Shown: positions 1 through 12,620 of the stretch, one piece after another
Position numbering within the stretch: position 1 is the first letter of the stretch
Layout: every line of letters begins with the position of its first letter
DNA from: Eleginops maclovinus
Taxonomy: Eukaryota > Chordata > Actinopteri > Perciformes > Eleginopidae
NCBI RefSeq assembly: GCF_036324505.1
Contig: NC_086364.1
Span: 18,297,648 to 18,361,647 of the forward strand
Direction of reading: 5' to 3'
DNA: 64,000 bases
Notes under the pieces: model-generated
What the model was told of the DNA's origin: nothing
Databases searched by the model: none
The model's input: the letters and a program-made list of their open reading frames with translations, nothing else
Position numbers and translations under genes: made by a program

Positions 1-1814
1 GCTTTAGAGAAGCCGTAAAACAATGCGTTTAAAAAGGAATGACACAGGATAGGATAAAAGATGAGATTTAGGAAGGAGTAAAGCACCGCGGGGTATTACT
101 AGAAACCGTGTTACGGTGGGATCACACATGCTGTGATGCCAAATTGAGCCTGGGGTTTTGAATGGCTGCTTACCCACTTCCTATCTCGCTACTTTTAGCA
201 CCCGTAGGAGACAACATTATCTTTAAATTAAGCATTTATTTTTAAACTTCATACCTGCAATGCCAAATCAGGCCAGTGACATCAAGCAGGAGTTCAAAGA
301 TCTCCCATGCATGGACCACGCCCCTCTGCAAACTCAACTTTAATTTTTATCTCAGTCAAATATGCCTGAAACGCCTCCATTTGACTCCTTTGTTTACTTG
401 CACCACTATGTTACACTCAAGATTATATGGGCTATCACTCCAACACATTGTACGTAAGGGGCGGGACATCCGTAAGAGGTGGATCAATTTACAACAGAGC
501 CGGCCAGCTAACCAGTCAGAGCAGACGGGCTCTGGTTTCAGACAGAGGGTGAAAAGAGGAGCTGCAGCACAGGAAGTATGAGACAAATAAAGATCTTTTT
601 TGAACATTAATGCATGGAAAGATAACAGAAGAGGCACAACATATAAATCCGAAGCTGAATATTAACCTAATAGTCCCTTTAAAGAATGTACAGCTATGTT
701 ATCTCAAATCATTTCAAAACAGTTTCAAAAAATGGTTTCACTGATTATGATGTAAATTACTCTGACTTACACACAGACTCACGAGTTTTGGTTTACCAGC
801 GTTTAATGCTGTCCATGTAAAGACAAACGGATCGTTGTTGCTTGGCTATACCTGTCTGATACTTGTTGCCTATGACCACACTTTTAGCACCCAAACTGTT
901 ATTTCCCCATTATTCTCTACATGTATTTTTGTGGACACCGACTTTAGCTGAGTTCAGAGGGTCCTTTATCTGCTCCGGTGTTCTTGCTTCACTAAGTCTA
1001 AAGCCTCTGGGTTAAAGTGTGGGAAGAATTTCTTTACAGTAATGCTTCTTGCAAACATTGCGCTCATAAATCCCCATTACGGAGACCCAACACCCCTCCT
1101 ACGCAGTAGAACTGAGCCTTTTATATATGTTTGCAATCAACTGTTCATCAGACGGCTTTTCACTCTTGCTTTGTGCTGCCTCTTGGGAAACATTGGCTAA
1201 TGTGCTTTTCCCCGATGCACAGTTTGGAGGGCTGACTGGTGCGGAAGGACCTGATGGTATCCATGTGCTAATGTAGAGCCTCCTCTGTGTCATTCCTCAT
1301 CGGCTGGTTAATAAAGGGTCGATTCAGCAGCAGCTAATCTCCGTTAACGACTCAATTTCGGAAGTGCCACAGCACAATCAATACTATGAACAAATTCCAA
1401 TTAGATAGCCATTTGTACTATAGCCTGCTGTGGGCATCGTGCACCACTGGACAACCAATAAACACCTGCCCTTTAAGAGACTCACTGGCTACATGCATTG
1501 TCACATAGGAAAACACTTTAACAGCTGCTGAAATCAACAGATGATCGCTGAATATAAATGAATGCTGAAACGGGTATAAGCAAGATATAATGTCTCTCAT
1601 TCACAATGTTACCCCTTATATTACACTTATTCCAAACAGTGCACAGTGCAGTGCTTGGGTTACCTTACCTCAGCCATTTTCATTTATTTCTCCTATGTCA
1701 TGGCCAAAGCCAATAGCAAATATTTCTATCGTCTTTTCAGACCCTGATATTCCCTATAATCTGATCCCCACAAACAGAAAGTCCATAGTGGAAAGAAGGG
1801 TTTCGATTTATCGA
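1..1814. other. mgat5b intron 2, no gene seen
   Basis: AT-rich non-coding sequence, taken as part of the long second intron of mgat5b because that gene's first two exons lie to the right on the minus strand and the next exon is not visible. Short open frames on both strands show no recognisable protein family and no paired splice sites. No repeat family was recognised here. Confidence 0.5.
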
Positions 1815-2340
1815 CAGTGCCCGGCCAAAAAAAAAGGTCACACTCTAATATTTGTTGGACCTTTAGCTTTGATGACGGCACACATTCGCTGTGGCATCGT
1901 TTCTACGAGCTTCTGCAATGTCACAACGTTTATGTCTGTCTTGCATTCATTTTTCGCCATGATCTTGTATTGATGACGGGAGATTCAGACCACTGCGCAA
2001 AGTCTTCTCCAGCACATCCCAAATATTCTCAATCAGGTTCAGGTCTGGACTCTGTGGTGGCCAATCCATGTGTGAAAATGAGGTCTCATGCTCCCTGAAC
2101 CACTCTTTCACAATTTGAGCCAGATGGATCCTGGCATTGTCATCTTGGAACATGCCCGTGCCATCAGGGAAGAAAAAGTCCATTGATGGAATAACCTGGT
2201 CCTTCAGTATATTCACGGAGTCAGCTGACCTCATTCTTTGGGCACATAACGTTGCTGAACCTAGACCAGACCAACTGCAGCAACCCCAGATCATAGCACT
2301 GCCCCCCACAGGCTTGTGATCTTTTTCTGGCCGGGCAGTG
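1815..2340 (-). mobile_element. Internally deleted Tc1-like transposon
   Basis: A 526-bp element bounded by inverted ends: the left end begins CAGTGCCCGGCC and the right end closes with its reverse complement, each followed inward by a run of A/T and then GGTCAC or a near match. The minus strand between them reads about 120 codons of the C-terminal half of a Tc1-family transposase: WG near the start, an FQDDNARIH block matching the second catalytic Asp region, and [12 protein letters not shown], which carries the DDE glutamate. The N-terminal DNA-binding half and the first catalytic Asp are missing, so this is a non-autonomous deletion derivative. A TA follows the right end (2341-2342), but the matching left TA has changed, which suggests an older copy. 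It lies inside mgat5b intron 2. Confidence 0.8.
1947..2330 (-). pseudogene. Tc1-like transposase C-terminal fragment
   Basis: This open frame of about 120 codons is the only coding remnant of the deleted element around it. What is seen: the conserved HDN-type block (here QDDNARIH) around the second catalytic Asp, a [12 protein letters not shown] stretch containing the third catalytic residue, and a short C-terminal tail. A full Tc1 transposase is about 340 residues, so roughly two thirds is gone, including the paired-like helix-turn-helix domains and the first Asp. It cannot encode an active enzyme. Confidence 0.75.
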
Positions 2341-4934
2341 TATATTTAGGCTACAGGCAGAGAGATAGACAATTCATGAAACAGGCAAGAATTTTAACCT
2401 CAAAGTCAATTCTAGCAGGTGAAACAATCTGAGAGCACGCTGGTGAGCAGGTCAAGAACTGGCCAAAGTCTAGAAACAGGTAACAAGGGAAAACAGATTA
2501 AGTTCAGGTCCAATTTGCTGGAAAGTAAAAGCATGAGTAACTTTAGTGAACTGACAGGAATGAGTGGTAAATGGCTGACTGAGTACTGCAGGGTGAGCAT
2601 GTAAAGGTCTGGTGAATGTCTGATGGACAGGTCGTCCTTACTCCAGTCCGATCGCTGCACACTCTCTCTACCAGCTTACATGTTTTGTTTGTGCATTATG
2701 GGAACTATAGCAGGGACCAAAAAAATGTTGTTCCCAGGAAAAAATGCCAGGAGTTTTGTCCTAACCATGGTTTCAAAGACTTACACCAGTTTCCGTATTT
2801 GAGAATTTTGCCAGGAAGTAACTGCCCACGGCATTATGTGACAATGTCAGCCCTTTTCTCTCGTCATCCCGCTGAATTCTGCGACCTAACCTGTTCTATC
2901 TGCTGATCACGCTTTTAAGTCATCCCCCCTGTTTTACTGAACCACTGCAGCTAAAGCATTTTACATGACTGACAGATTAGAGGTTTGTTAAGCTTCGAAG
3001 GTTCCCTACAGAACAGAACGCTTGCATACAAGTGTCAAACAGTGGCAGATCAGGCTGCTTATTATTCATCCGTCCGTCTAGCTTCTGGCGGATTTGGACT
3101 CTTAAAAATGAATTCACAGACTACTATAAAACAACAGAACAGACTCAATTGCTTCCAACACATTCAACAGGTCCTTCAGTCGGAGGCTTTGATTTTGATG
3201 TTTCAATAGAACCACTCTTGCTGATTTGAAGAGAGTCGCCACAAACAAAATCACAAAAACTAAAGAATGGCGGTGCATCTCTCCTTGGCACTCGCGCAGT
3301 GTGAGGATTGCTTAACATTATCTCAGAAGGACACTCACCACACTGGGACCACCAGCCACTCACATATTCAGATGTTGTGTGTAATCTTTGCACAAAGTAT
3401 GTCTTATAATTTCAGGTGGAAGCTAACATGAACCTGAATTCCTACAAACTATGAATAACTTTGCATTTGTTTGGTTTTTCTTTACTTCATTGATATGGGC
3501 CAGCAGCGCACAATACATACACCTAAGCATACATGCAAAACTGCCATACAGTACGTACATCTTAATAATAGTGGCAAAAAAAAGCTTTTCAGTTCCCGCT
3601 TAAAGACTAGTATCACCTTCTTTGCAGAAAAGTGAAAGGACCAATTTTGATGGGATTAAAAAAAGCTCCTACACTGAAATTTACCACCATTTTTAATCAT
3701 GTAGAAGCCCCTGTTTCGTTTCTATAATTGAATTATTTTGTATCCAAGGCAATATTATACAGTATCCAGTAAAACTATATAGCTTTACAACATTTCAAAT
3801 AACTTTTTATTGTACGATGAGCTCAGAAAGATGGGCAGTGTCTGTAAATGTATTCATACGTTTCTCCTCCCTTTGATTTATTTATTGAGAGCCAAATAAA
3901 TAAATCCTGTCATCCCTGAAATGAGTGCTAGCTGGCTAGTTTTACAGTGAGGGTCTTCGGGGGTCAGACTCCTCCATCACACCTGTCACCAGGATAAATT
4001 GGTGTATTTTCTCTCTCTGCTTGGCACTCTGCACACATTCACACATGTCCTCTCACTCCCAATTAAAATATTCAGTACAGAAAAGGCTGATTGAGATTGA
4101 GTTTGTCCCTTCTTTTTTTGCGTGTCAGGAGCTGACAGATCCAGATGCTAGGATACAAAATCTGTCACTCGCTGTTTCCTCCAGCCTTATTGCACCTGGC
4201 AGCCGGGAAGAGTGGAATATACAATAGTTGCACTTTCCTTTAAAAAACGTCGTTCTCTGTAGCTTTAATGAAAACCTCAATCTGTGTCTTCCTTAGTTGT
4301 AGCATCTCACCTTTTCCACAGTATGCAGAAAAGACCGAACAAGTTTAGTTAGAAGCATTGTGAGGATTTTAATTAAACTGCAGCCTTATGTTTATTGATT
4401 TCCCACAGCTTTATAATTTAATTTGCCCACCTGGCCAAAGTGATGAAAGGCTGACTCAGAAGCTCAGGGTTTGCTTATATTAAAAAACACATTTCAAGTG
4501 TCACAACCATTTTTCCAGGACGGGAGTTAAATGTTATTCTCTTTAATGTGCTCACTGCTCAGAATTGGCAGAACCATAAAAATATGATGATGATTTGCAT
4601 AAACATATTTCCTGTTTTCAGCAATTCTTGCATGAATGCAAAATAAGCAACAAGAATGTGAAATGCTACCTTAACCGAGTCTGAAAGTGAACTTCCTGAC
4701 CCAGTTTGCAGCTCATAGTTGGAAACAATAAATATGCTCCAAAAGAGGCTGAAATCAACCGGCATAACATGTTTACAGAAGGGACGCACAATTTGGAGAA
4801 ATTGCGAATATTTTGACTGATGTTGCAATTCTAATGTGATTCACCTCCTTTTTTGAAACATTATTCACATTATCATTAAAAAATATATAGAAAGGATCCT
4901 GTTTGTAGTCATGATCAACTGGGAAGGAGGCAGT
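2341..4934. other. mgat5b intron 2, non-coding
   Basis: No gene-like exon was found on either strand. Short open frames have no recognisable domain. The sequence is AT-rich with ordinary low-complexity patches. Confidence 0.45.
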
Positions 4935-4992
4935 TCACCTCCTGCAGGAGGTGACCCCCTCGGCAGTACCCATGGGTACTGCCGAGGGGGTC
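4935..4992. repeat. Two abutting perfect palindromes
   Basis: A perfect 20-bp palindrome (4935-4954, centred on a CTGCAG site) is followed at once by a perfect 40-bp palindrome (4953-4992, centred on CCATGG); the two share the bases GA at 4953-4954. Neither has a spacer, so each arm could extrude as a cruciform or fold as a hairpin in RNA. The GC content is far above the flanks. A stretch resembling a LINE 3' tail (AAATAATAAAGGCTCATCTC) follows at about 5055-5075. No function is known to me. Confidence 0.9.
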
Positions 4993-7900
4993 CTTGTATA
5001 GGTCCCATGCATGTGTGTATTTGTAATGTGTGCAAAACTGAATTACCCCTTGAGAAATAATAAAGGCTCATCTCATTCTATCTCCTTAAAGGAGGCTGAG
5101 CACCACAATACATGATTGAGAATGATATGTTTCACATATTTAGCACTTTTTTCTGCGATATGGACATCACACAAGTCCTTATTACGATTTAAATCACATT
5201 TGAATTAATTGTGCAGCTCTAGTGCACATAAAAGCTAATATTATACAACAACGGAGCACTAGGTGTTAGAGTATTGTAAATGATTTCTCTGTTGCCTGTG
5301 TATTAACTACTTTGAAAATAAGTATGTGTCTGTTCTGCATCCCCACATGCATGAACACACATCACGGCCACAGAAAGATAAAAGGTAATAACGTTGCAGC
5401 CGCTAATTTACAGAAACAATCAGAACTGTAGCACATCCGGCTGCGGCCTCCAGGAGACAATTTAATCAACCGGGGTCTACACACAAATTAAATCAACTCC
5501 AACTGTTTTTCTCAACAGTCAATTTTACGAAAGACTAATAAGCAAGCAGCAGCTGTGACACCAAACATCATATATTAGAATAATTTCTAAAATGCCTCCA
5601 TTAATGTCAAGCAATAACACAAGCAACAAAAAAGGTACAATGCTGTAGGTCTGTTTCAGCCTAGATGCCTGTCAAATGATGCTCTAAATAAAAAGGAGCT
5701 GAATGCTACAAAGCCATAAAATAAAAGCAAGAAATAAAGCAATCCAAGTAACAGAAAAACGTGCTTGCAGTTAAATCCTGTTACTGCCTTCCTTTGCGAA
5801 AACAACAATTACTACAACCCCTGTTGTTGTACCAGCCTCGCAATCCAAGAGATAATCGCTAATCTTTGCACCGAGTGACAGGAGCTTATGAAAGAGTTCA
5901 CAACGAGCACTCATCTTTACTTCAAACTTCTTTTCGTCAAAACACAAAGCCATGCATTGGCAGTTCGTCTTAACTAGCAGTCAAGTTGCATCAGTAGCAA
6001 AAGGTCAGTGAGTTTCATTCATATTATCTACACACGCTGTGGGAAGGCATTTCAATTTCAAGCAGATTATTTATCCCATTTCTCATTCTAACAAAGTACA
6101 GAGGTTCACAGCTTGGATAGACCTGCAAACGCCACACCTTACAAGAGCGATGTCAGGAAAGATTCATTTTCATGCATCACATATCGAGAGCTGCTGAGCC
6201 GTGAAATAAAAAAAAAAACTTCTGTCAGGTTCTTTGGAAAGGATCTCAGTGAAGAGGATCCTGAACACGACGCTCCTTCCACACCTGATGCTCTGCTTCG
6301 TGACTCAGTGATGGATAAAAAGTTTGTGGAAGAGGCGTGTTTTTTTCATACATTTAATCCTGCAGAGTTGCAGTACTGTACTGCACTTTGCAGAGATATT
6401 TCAACATGTTTTGTGGTAGTATGTGTACAGCATTAAACAACTGGAACAGCACTTGGAGATCGCAGACCACAGGCTCTTCTGATTTACTTTGTTCGTGTGC
6501 TAGCTTGTTGTGTGGAAACAACAAAGAAGATCTGTTTTCTTTTTGTTGCTTTGGGTTTATCGAGTTCTGACTTGAGGGGCTGTTACAAAAACTGTGGGTC
6601 AAACACACAAGACATAATAATAAGATGGCTTGAGTCAGAAAAATGTATGGTGTTTTTATTTGCAAAAAGAAAGACCGACTTGGGCGACCACTCCAAAAAA
6701 CAGAAAGAGAAAAATATACGTAGTTTCTCTGGCCACTTTTATACAGCCGCCACAGTCAGACTCCCTAAAGCATTGGTGGCAAGAGGCTTATATATGTGAA
6801 GCCCCTCCCCCTAGACCAACCAACTGTTGAACATTAATTAACTTCATTGTAAATAAACTACAAATGTACGCCCAGCTGTCTTACGAGTAATTGAACACAA
6901 ATCATCACCATATTCTACCAAATTACTAGCATTAAACCCCCGAAACAACAACACTTATTTATAAGGAAACAGCTTCACCCATGCTCCTGGTTAAAACGGT
7001 ATCTCCCAATTAAGCACACCTGCACTGGCTGGTTTGAGACGCAAAAATACGGGGGCTTTCAGGCATATAATATTTCTTCCATTGCCAATAAAAGTGAAAC
7101 ATATTTTGTGTATTTGCCTCCAAAATCTGACGGGTTCCACCAAGACTTGTGGAAATCTGACCTATAGTTTTTCCGTAATCCTTTTGACCACCAGACAAAC
7201 CACTCAAAGGCTACACAGGGGCTGGTTGAAGACAGAAAAATACATCTGCGTTGCTGAGGGACGCAACACTCTGTCTGCCTGCAGCAAAACATATTCTTCC
7301 ACTAGCTAACAGCTCAGGTAATGGAGCTTGCAGGTAGGAATATAGAGGGAACTTACATGGCAGCCTTTTAGTGTTGTCCTGACCTGGGAACACCTGAAAG
7401 TGCCCTATAGGGCTATTTCTCTCTTTGTGCCAAAGCTGCAATAAGCCCCCTCTTCTGAAAGGCGACACTGTGAAGGTGGTCTTCAAAGAGCTTATTACAA
7501 AACTACAGTAGACCTCTGGAGCCTTTAAGATATCTAGGATCAAACGCTTCAGACTTTCATGCTCCCCACTCTTGAAGAAATCCATTCCCTCTGTCCCCCG
7601 TCTTACTTTCTCTCCACATCATTAGCTCCCAGTACCTTCAAAAGAAAGTAATACATGCATTTTAAAATGGGATATATTACAGGGTATCCAAATGCAACTA
7701 TTTTTGGTCTCTTGCTCTGGAGTGTCACACCAGAAAATATATCCGCAGGAGAAGGACGTGGTTTTTGATTGTGAAAAGAAATTATATAAAAGTGAATCTT
7801 GACAAAGAAATAACCCAAAACAGGTCAAAGAGACCGAGCCTGACAGGAGTATGACAATAAAGAAGTAGGGAGGCAGCGAAGGGAGAGAAAAACTTGAGGT

Positions 7901-9369
7901 GGCAAGAAAATAATTACACATTATTCTTCACACCTTTTTGCCCCTCCAGCTACCTTTGCCATTTACAAGACGAGCAACAAACAGAGCTGCGGGTTCTCAA
8001 AGCATAGCCTGGCCTTTTTGTTCACCCTTTTATATTCAGAACAATGTGCATGTGAAGGTGCCTCCACTGCTTTTATGAGATTTCAAGATTTCCTGCATAT
8101 ACAGGATGTAGCACACATTTTGGTTTGGGATGCGTAATTGAATCAACTCCCAATTTTAGCTTGTGCAATATCCGCATGGCAGTAGGTGGGAAATTTGATG
8201 AAGGATATACATTTGGAAATACCATTCTGAATAAAGAATTGCGAAGCTGGCTACAAATCGTCTTTAAAAAATCATACACTGATTCATTTATTATATGTTT
8301 TAATGATAATGAGGATAGGGTTGATTCCCTCCCGTATCATGAATCATATGGCATTTACAACACCAGTAAGAATAATCACATTTGGTTATTTTCCAGAAAT
8401 GATACAGCCTCAGAGCAGTGTGCTTGTATAGCTCTACACAGCAGAGGCTTCATGGGTTCAGAAAGTATTATGAAGTCCCAGCTCCACTGAACAGTTCATC
8501 CCAGCTCTTTCGTTACGCCAACTCCCCGTGCTGCTAATCCTCATTCCTAAAACGTGTATACAAACACACACACACAAACACACACACAGAGGGTGAGAAT
8601 TTACATAGCCTGACTCTCCCTGGTTAGCGGTACGGCAGTGTTTAATGAGCTGGAGGCCGAATGCCTTCCCTTGACTGCAGCCTGTGAGTGGTTAATTAAT
8701 CAGACAGCTCTACTGTCTCACCCCCGTCTCTTTATCTCTCCGAAAGCAGCCCTGCATATACTTTTTCATACATGGGTGAGAGCCTTGAAATTGTCTCCCG
8801 TGATGACACCTGATGCACCTCACCGCAGCATCCCCCAGCAATACACTTCCAGAATTGCACAGAGAGGGGCTCCCACTGCGAGGCGATATTTTACCAATGG
8901 AGCACAATCGTTGAAGCCATGTCAGTCAAAAGTATCCGTACATCTCGCACAACAAACAATCACAGGACCACATGCTGCTCACTGATTGGCTAGAATATGG
9001 ACTGCATTATTCAAGAGGGATGAAATGATTGCTGTCGCCTCATTTGCATCGCCTCTTCCAGTGCCAGCTGGTATCCGTCACAGAGGATGACACGCAGAGT
9101 CAACATTGTGCCACGCAGCGATATAAAGGTGAGAGACAAAAGTCCACAAGCCAACCCTGACTCTCCCAAACGGCGAGCGCTGTCACGGTTGATATGCAGA
9201 GGCACAAAGAGAGGACGTGCTGAGGAAGATAACACGTTTCTGTCAGGGATGCTGTCTCTGAAATTGTTTGGATTTTTTTTTTTTTCTGGTGTGACTTTGA
9301 TTTGTTTGAACTCTGCCAAGGCAAGGTCCGTATTGCTGGCCACATTTGAGTGTCCGTTTTAGATAGAGA
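4993..9369. other. mgat5b intron 2, non-coding
   Basis: No recognisable exon. The block at about 8640-8770 reads like a constrained non-coding element, with homeodomain-type TTAATTAAT motifs and fewer low-complexity runs, but conservation cannot be judged from one sequence. A short CA-rich run lies at about 8561-8587. Confidence 0.4.
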
Positions 9370-10590
9370 GAGATTTGTCAAAGGGAAGGAGAACTTTTTA
9401 GAACCAAAATCATCATTATCTGACACATAAATGCTGATGAATACTTAGAAACATGCACTGCTTTCCCATCACGTGCACAGTACTGATTCACTGTTTCTCA
9501 ACATTTCTTGTACTTTTAATTGTATAAATACTATACATTTCACCTTAAATCCTCACTGGCAGATTTATGTGTTTGCAATCACTTTTTTTTTGCTTCATTG
9601 AGAATTGTTGGTGAACTTCTTCCTCTACATGATCATTTCTGTACTAAATAAAAAAATACAAGGTCAACATTTTCCTAACACGGTAAAGTAAATCCCACTT
9701 TGGCCTCCACTGATTGGTCAGTTTCCAGCACTGCCACCCAAAAAGCAGTTAAAATGGGTCAGCACATGAGCAACACATATTTGAAAAAACAGGTAGATGA
9801 CAAGAAGATGGCACCTCTAAGATTAGCTTTGTCAAAGTAAGGGACCTATTTATAACCAAAAACATGATCATTTGACAAATAAAATGCTATGAAATGCTAA
9901 TAACACAAATGCCCTGCTATATCACATTCAACATCTTCAGTATTAATTCCCTGTCTTATAAACATTACTCATAAAATGTATTACATGTATTTTTGCTACA
10001 GTCACAAATCCCATTGGTAAACTACTTCCTAAATTATCATTTCTGTACTAAATAAATTGATACAAGGTCAACATATTCCCAAGAAAGTTAAGTAAAGTCC
10101 ACTTCAGCCTCCACTGATTGGTCAGCTATTAGTTCCACTACCCAAATTGAGTTAAAATGGGTCAGAGCATGAATACACTCAAGGTCAACAAGCCCAGATG
10201 CACAAGACGGTGAAATAAATCCCACTTCAGCCTTGATTCATTTGTCAGCTACTGGTCTTCTTCTACTCAAAATAAGATAAAATGGGTCAGAACAAGATCG
10301 CATGAGCAAATATAAAAAACTGCAGGTGTAACAGAAGCCTCTCAGATGAGATTTGTATGTTTGCAATACCTTATTTTTGCTTCAATAATGAATTCCATTG
10401 GTGAACTACTCTCACATGTTACATGTCTGCCTTACATGAAAACATATGAGGTCATAATAGCCAACATATAAAGGTTTGCAAGACAGTAAAGTAAATCCTG
10501 ACTCTGCCTCCACTAATTGGTCAGCTACTAGAAATGAGTCAGAGCAAGGCCATGTGAGCGAGGTAAAAACAGCAGGTGTAAGAGAAGTTG
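9370..10590. repeat. Diverged local tandem duplication
   Basis: Several related blocks lie head to tail. The motif GTCAAAG..AAGG starts copies at about 9377 and 9831, a period of 454 bp. Other shared landmarks are CATTTCTGTACTAAATAAA (about 9630 and 10040), TACAAGGTCAACAT (9658 and 10062), and CCTCCACTGATTGGTCAG (9702 and 10110). That last motif has diverged versions at about 10230 and 10508, each followed by AAAATGGGTCAG or a near match. Copies are unequal in length, so the array looks like an old segmental tandem duplication with deletions. It ends about 200 bp from mgat5b exon 2, on the intron 2 side. Confidence 0.8.
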
Positions 10591-10790
10591 GAGCCTCTCC
10601 AGGGGGCATGTACCCCCTCCGATGCATCTACGATGAGCAAAGCGAGCAGCTCTGTCAGCCCCCTGGCAGCAATCAGGGAAGCCCCTGAAGCTCTCAGCGT
10701 GTTCCCAGCCTGTTCATTACGGGGCGCAGGGCCCAGCCACAGTAAAGTCAGAGGCGAGGGAGCAGCACTGACGTGTAACTGCTGGCTTAC

Positions 10791-12199
10791 CTTCGGCTCG
10801 CACCGTGAAGGGAGAATCTCCGGTTCTCTTAGCCGAGAACTGGCCCCCGAGAGAGGTCATTAGAAAGCACAGGCTGAAGAAGCCAATCCCCACCACAAAG
10901 ATCCTGCAGCAGATAGACAGAGACGAGAGGCCGATTAAGCGACACAAGAGCATGACAAGGTTAGAGCTCAGGAGATAAAAAGTACAGACAAGAAAGTAGA
11001 ACATTTGAAACAAGGCATGTGTGAAAGAGAGTCAACATCACAGCAGGCTTCATGGAGCTTGAACGCACTTTTGTAAAGTTCATATTGCACCAATCAACCC
11101 ACAGAAAAGCACAGAGCACACGCTTGGCTGTGTCATCTCAAATGAACCATTACATGGATGGGTTTTCTGCATCACACTGTGCTCAGTGAGCTGACATCCA
11201 AAATAAAAGCATTATTACAGGCGAATGGGTTTGCATTTTGGGAGGAAGAGGCAAACATGTTGTGAGTCCTCCAGCTCTTAAAACAAATGTTTTGGGTCGT
11301 TTAGCTCAACACTGGCTCCTCTGCCATGCTCCAGGAGTCGTGCTGAGAAAATGTTTGGAAAACAATCCCTTTTTGGTATTTAAGGGGCACTGCACGACAA
11401 ATGGTCGCACTTCCATTCTGCACGCACAGCTAGAATTTTTATAAGGTAGGAAGACTGACAAGAGGGAGGCTGCAGTCACTCCGTTAGAGATGGAGATATT
11501 GATAAAGCCATTTCACTGTGCAATATGTGAGGTAATGATGGAAAAACTCAATGTTCAGGGAAGCATACGCTGTGTGGAGTATTTGATGCTACAGTGAAAA
11601 CACACTGTGAGTTGCATGTTAAATCAGGTCTGGAGGCATGATGTGAAACACCACTGTGACTGCATTCAGAAAGCAGTAAAACATCAGGGAACTTCACACC
11701 TGAAAGAATCACTATTTAAAAACAAAGACACCATCACTATTGATACTGGTTCCTAATTTCCTGAAATCTAATGAGCCCTTCAGGTTGTGTTCCTGATCAA
11801 AAGTTGTAATGACTTTCTATCTGCTTCAGTTGCTTTCCCTCCTCTACAGCTGCTGCTGGAGGAAATGTTAACGGAGTAAGCAAACGTTAATTATGGCACA
11901 GCAGGTATCCTGTTGTTCCAATTAATGCACATTTTCTGAACTTGCAAGAGTAGAAAAACAACAGGAGACAAACAATAATTACATTTATGGTGAATTGGCC
12001 GTTTTTGTGGCCTTCTCCGTTGCATCGTTTATGATACAGAATAAGAAAAATGTTAATTGGGTGTGTAGTCTACTGTTATAATTTGCCATGTCAGTAACAG
12101 ATGTAACAGATCGAAGAGGACATGTTCTTACCTGAATGGTTTGAAAGTGAGAAGACATCTCCTCACCATAATGGACAGGTCGCTGCTGGCTGCAATCAT
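10791..12199 (-). CDS. mgat5b: Alpha-1,6-mannosylglycoprotein GlcNAc-transferase B, 5' exons
   Basis: This is the N-terminus of GnT-Vb/IX, a Golgi type II membrane enzyme that adds beta-1,6-linked GlcNAc to N-glycans and O-mannosyl glycans. Exon 1 (12132-12199) starts at the ATG whose complement is 12197-12199 and ends at a GTAAGA donor. Exon 2 (10791-10903) lies between a CTGCAG acceptor and a GTAAGC donor. Joined, they read about 60 residues: a short cytosolic tail with VRRCLLTFKPFR (residues 12-23), a hydrophobic signal anchor IFVVGIGFFSLCFLMTSLGG (24-43), and a stem start with GDSPFT. This closely matches the start of vertebrate MGAT5B, including the phase of the exon junction inside an Arg codon. 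The luminal catalytic domain must lie beyond position 1, because no further exons are visible to the left. Intron 1 is 1,228 bp. Confidence 0.9.
10904..12131 (-). other. mgat5b intron 1
   Basis: This lies between the GTAAGA donor of exon 1 and the CTGCAG acceptor of exon 2. No repeat family or embedded gene was recognised. It is moderately AT-rich. Confidence 0.8.
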
Positions 12200-12620
12200 T
12201 TTCCACACACGGTCAAAGCGCCGGCTCTCCTTAACATTGTGACAACCAGCTTCAAAAACATCACTTCAAAAACCCCACAGTCCTGAGGATCGACGGTGTG
12301 CAGACAACTTCCCAGCCCGACTGTTGTGTTTGTATGTGTGTGTGTGTGGGTGGGGGGGGGGGACAACTTCAGCAGCAATCCCGCAGGTGCGTCCTGCTGC
12401 AGCAGCGGCTCGATATAGTCCTCCTTTTCCGATTGTGCAGAGATATAAATGTGGAGAAATAATCTGTGACTCTCAGTTAGGATTGTACCCCGGACATTGG
12501 TGGATAGCAGCGCCGAGTGAAGCAGCCACACGACTCTTGTGGAGTTCCTTGAACTGATCTGAGTGGATGCTGGAGCTCTGACTTATTCTCCTCTCATTAT
12601 GGGAGTAGCTCGTTCACTGG
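12200..12620 (-). promoter_or_regulatory. mgat5b 5' UTR and promoter region
   Basis: This is the segment immediately upstream of the mgat5b start codon on the minus strand. It is more GC-rich than the flanks, with several CG dinucleotides and an AC/GT-rich run with a poly-G tract at about 12328-12362. No clear TATA box was seen at a plausible distance, and the transcription start cannot be fixed from the sequence. Confidence 0.45.

Noticed and set aside
7211..7585. Minus-strand frame of 124 codons in mgat5b intron 2
   Set aside because: It does not match the next part of MGAT5B and has no recognisable domain. Splice sites in the right phase were not found.
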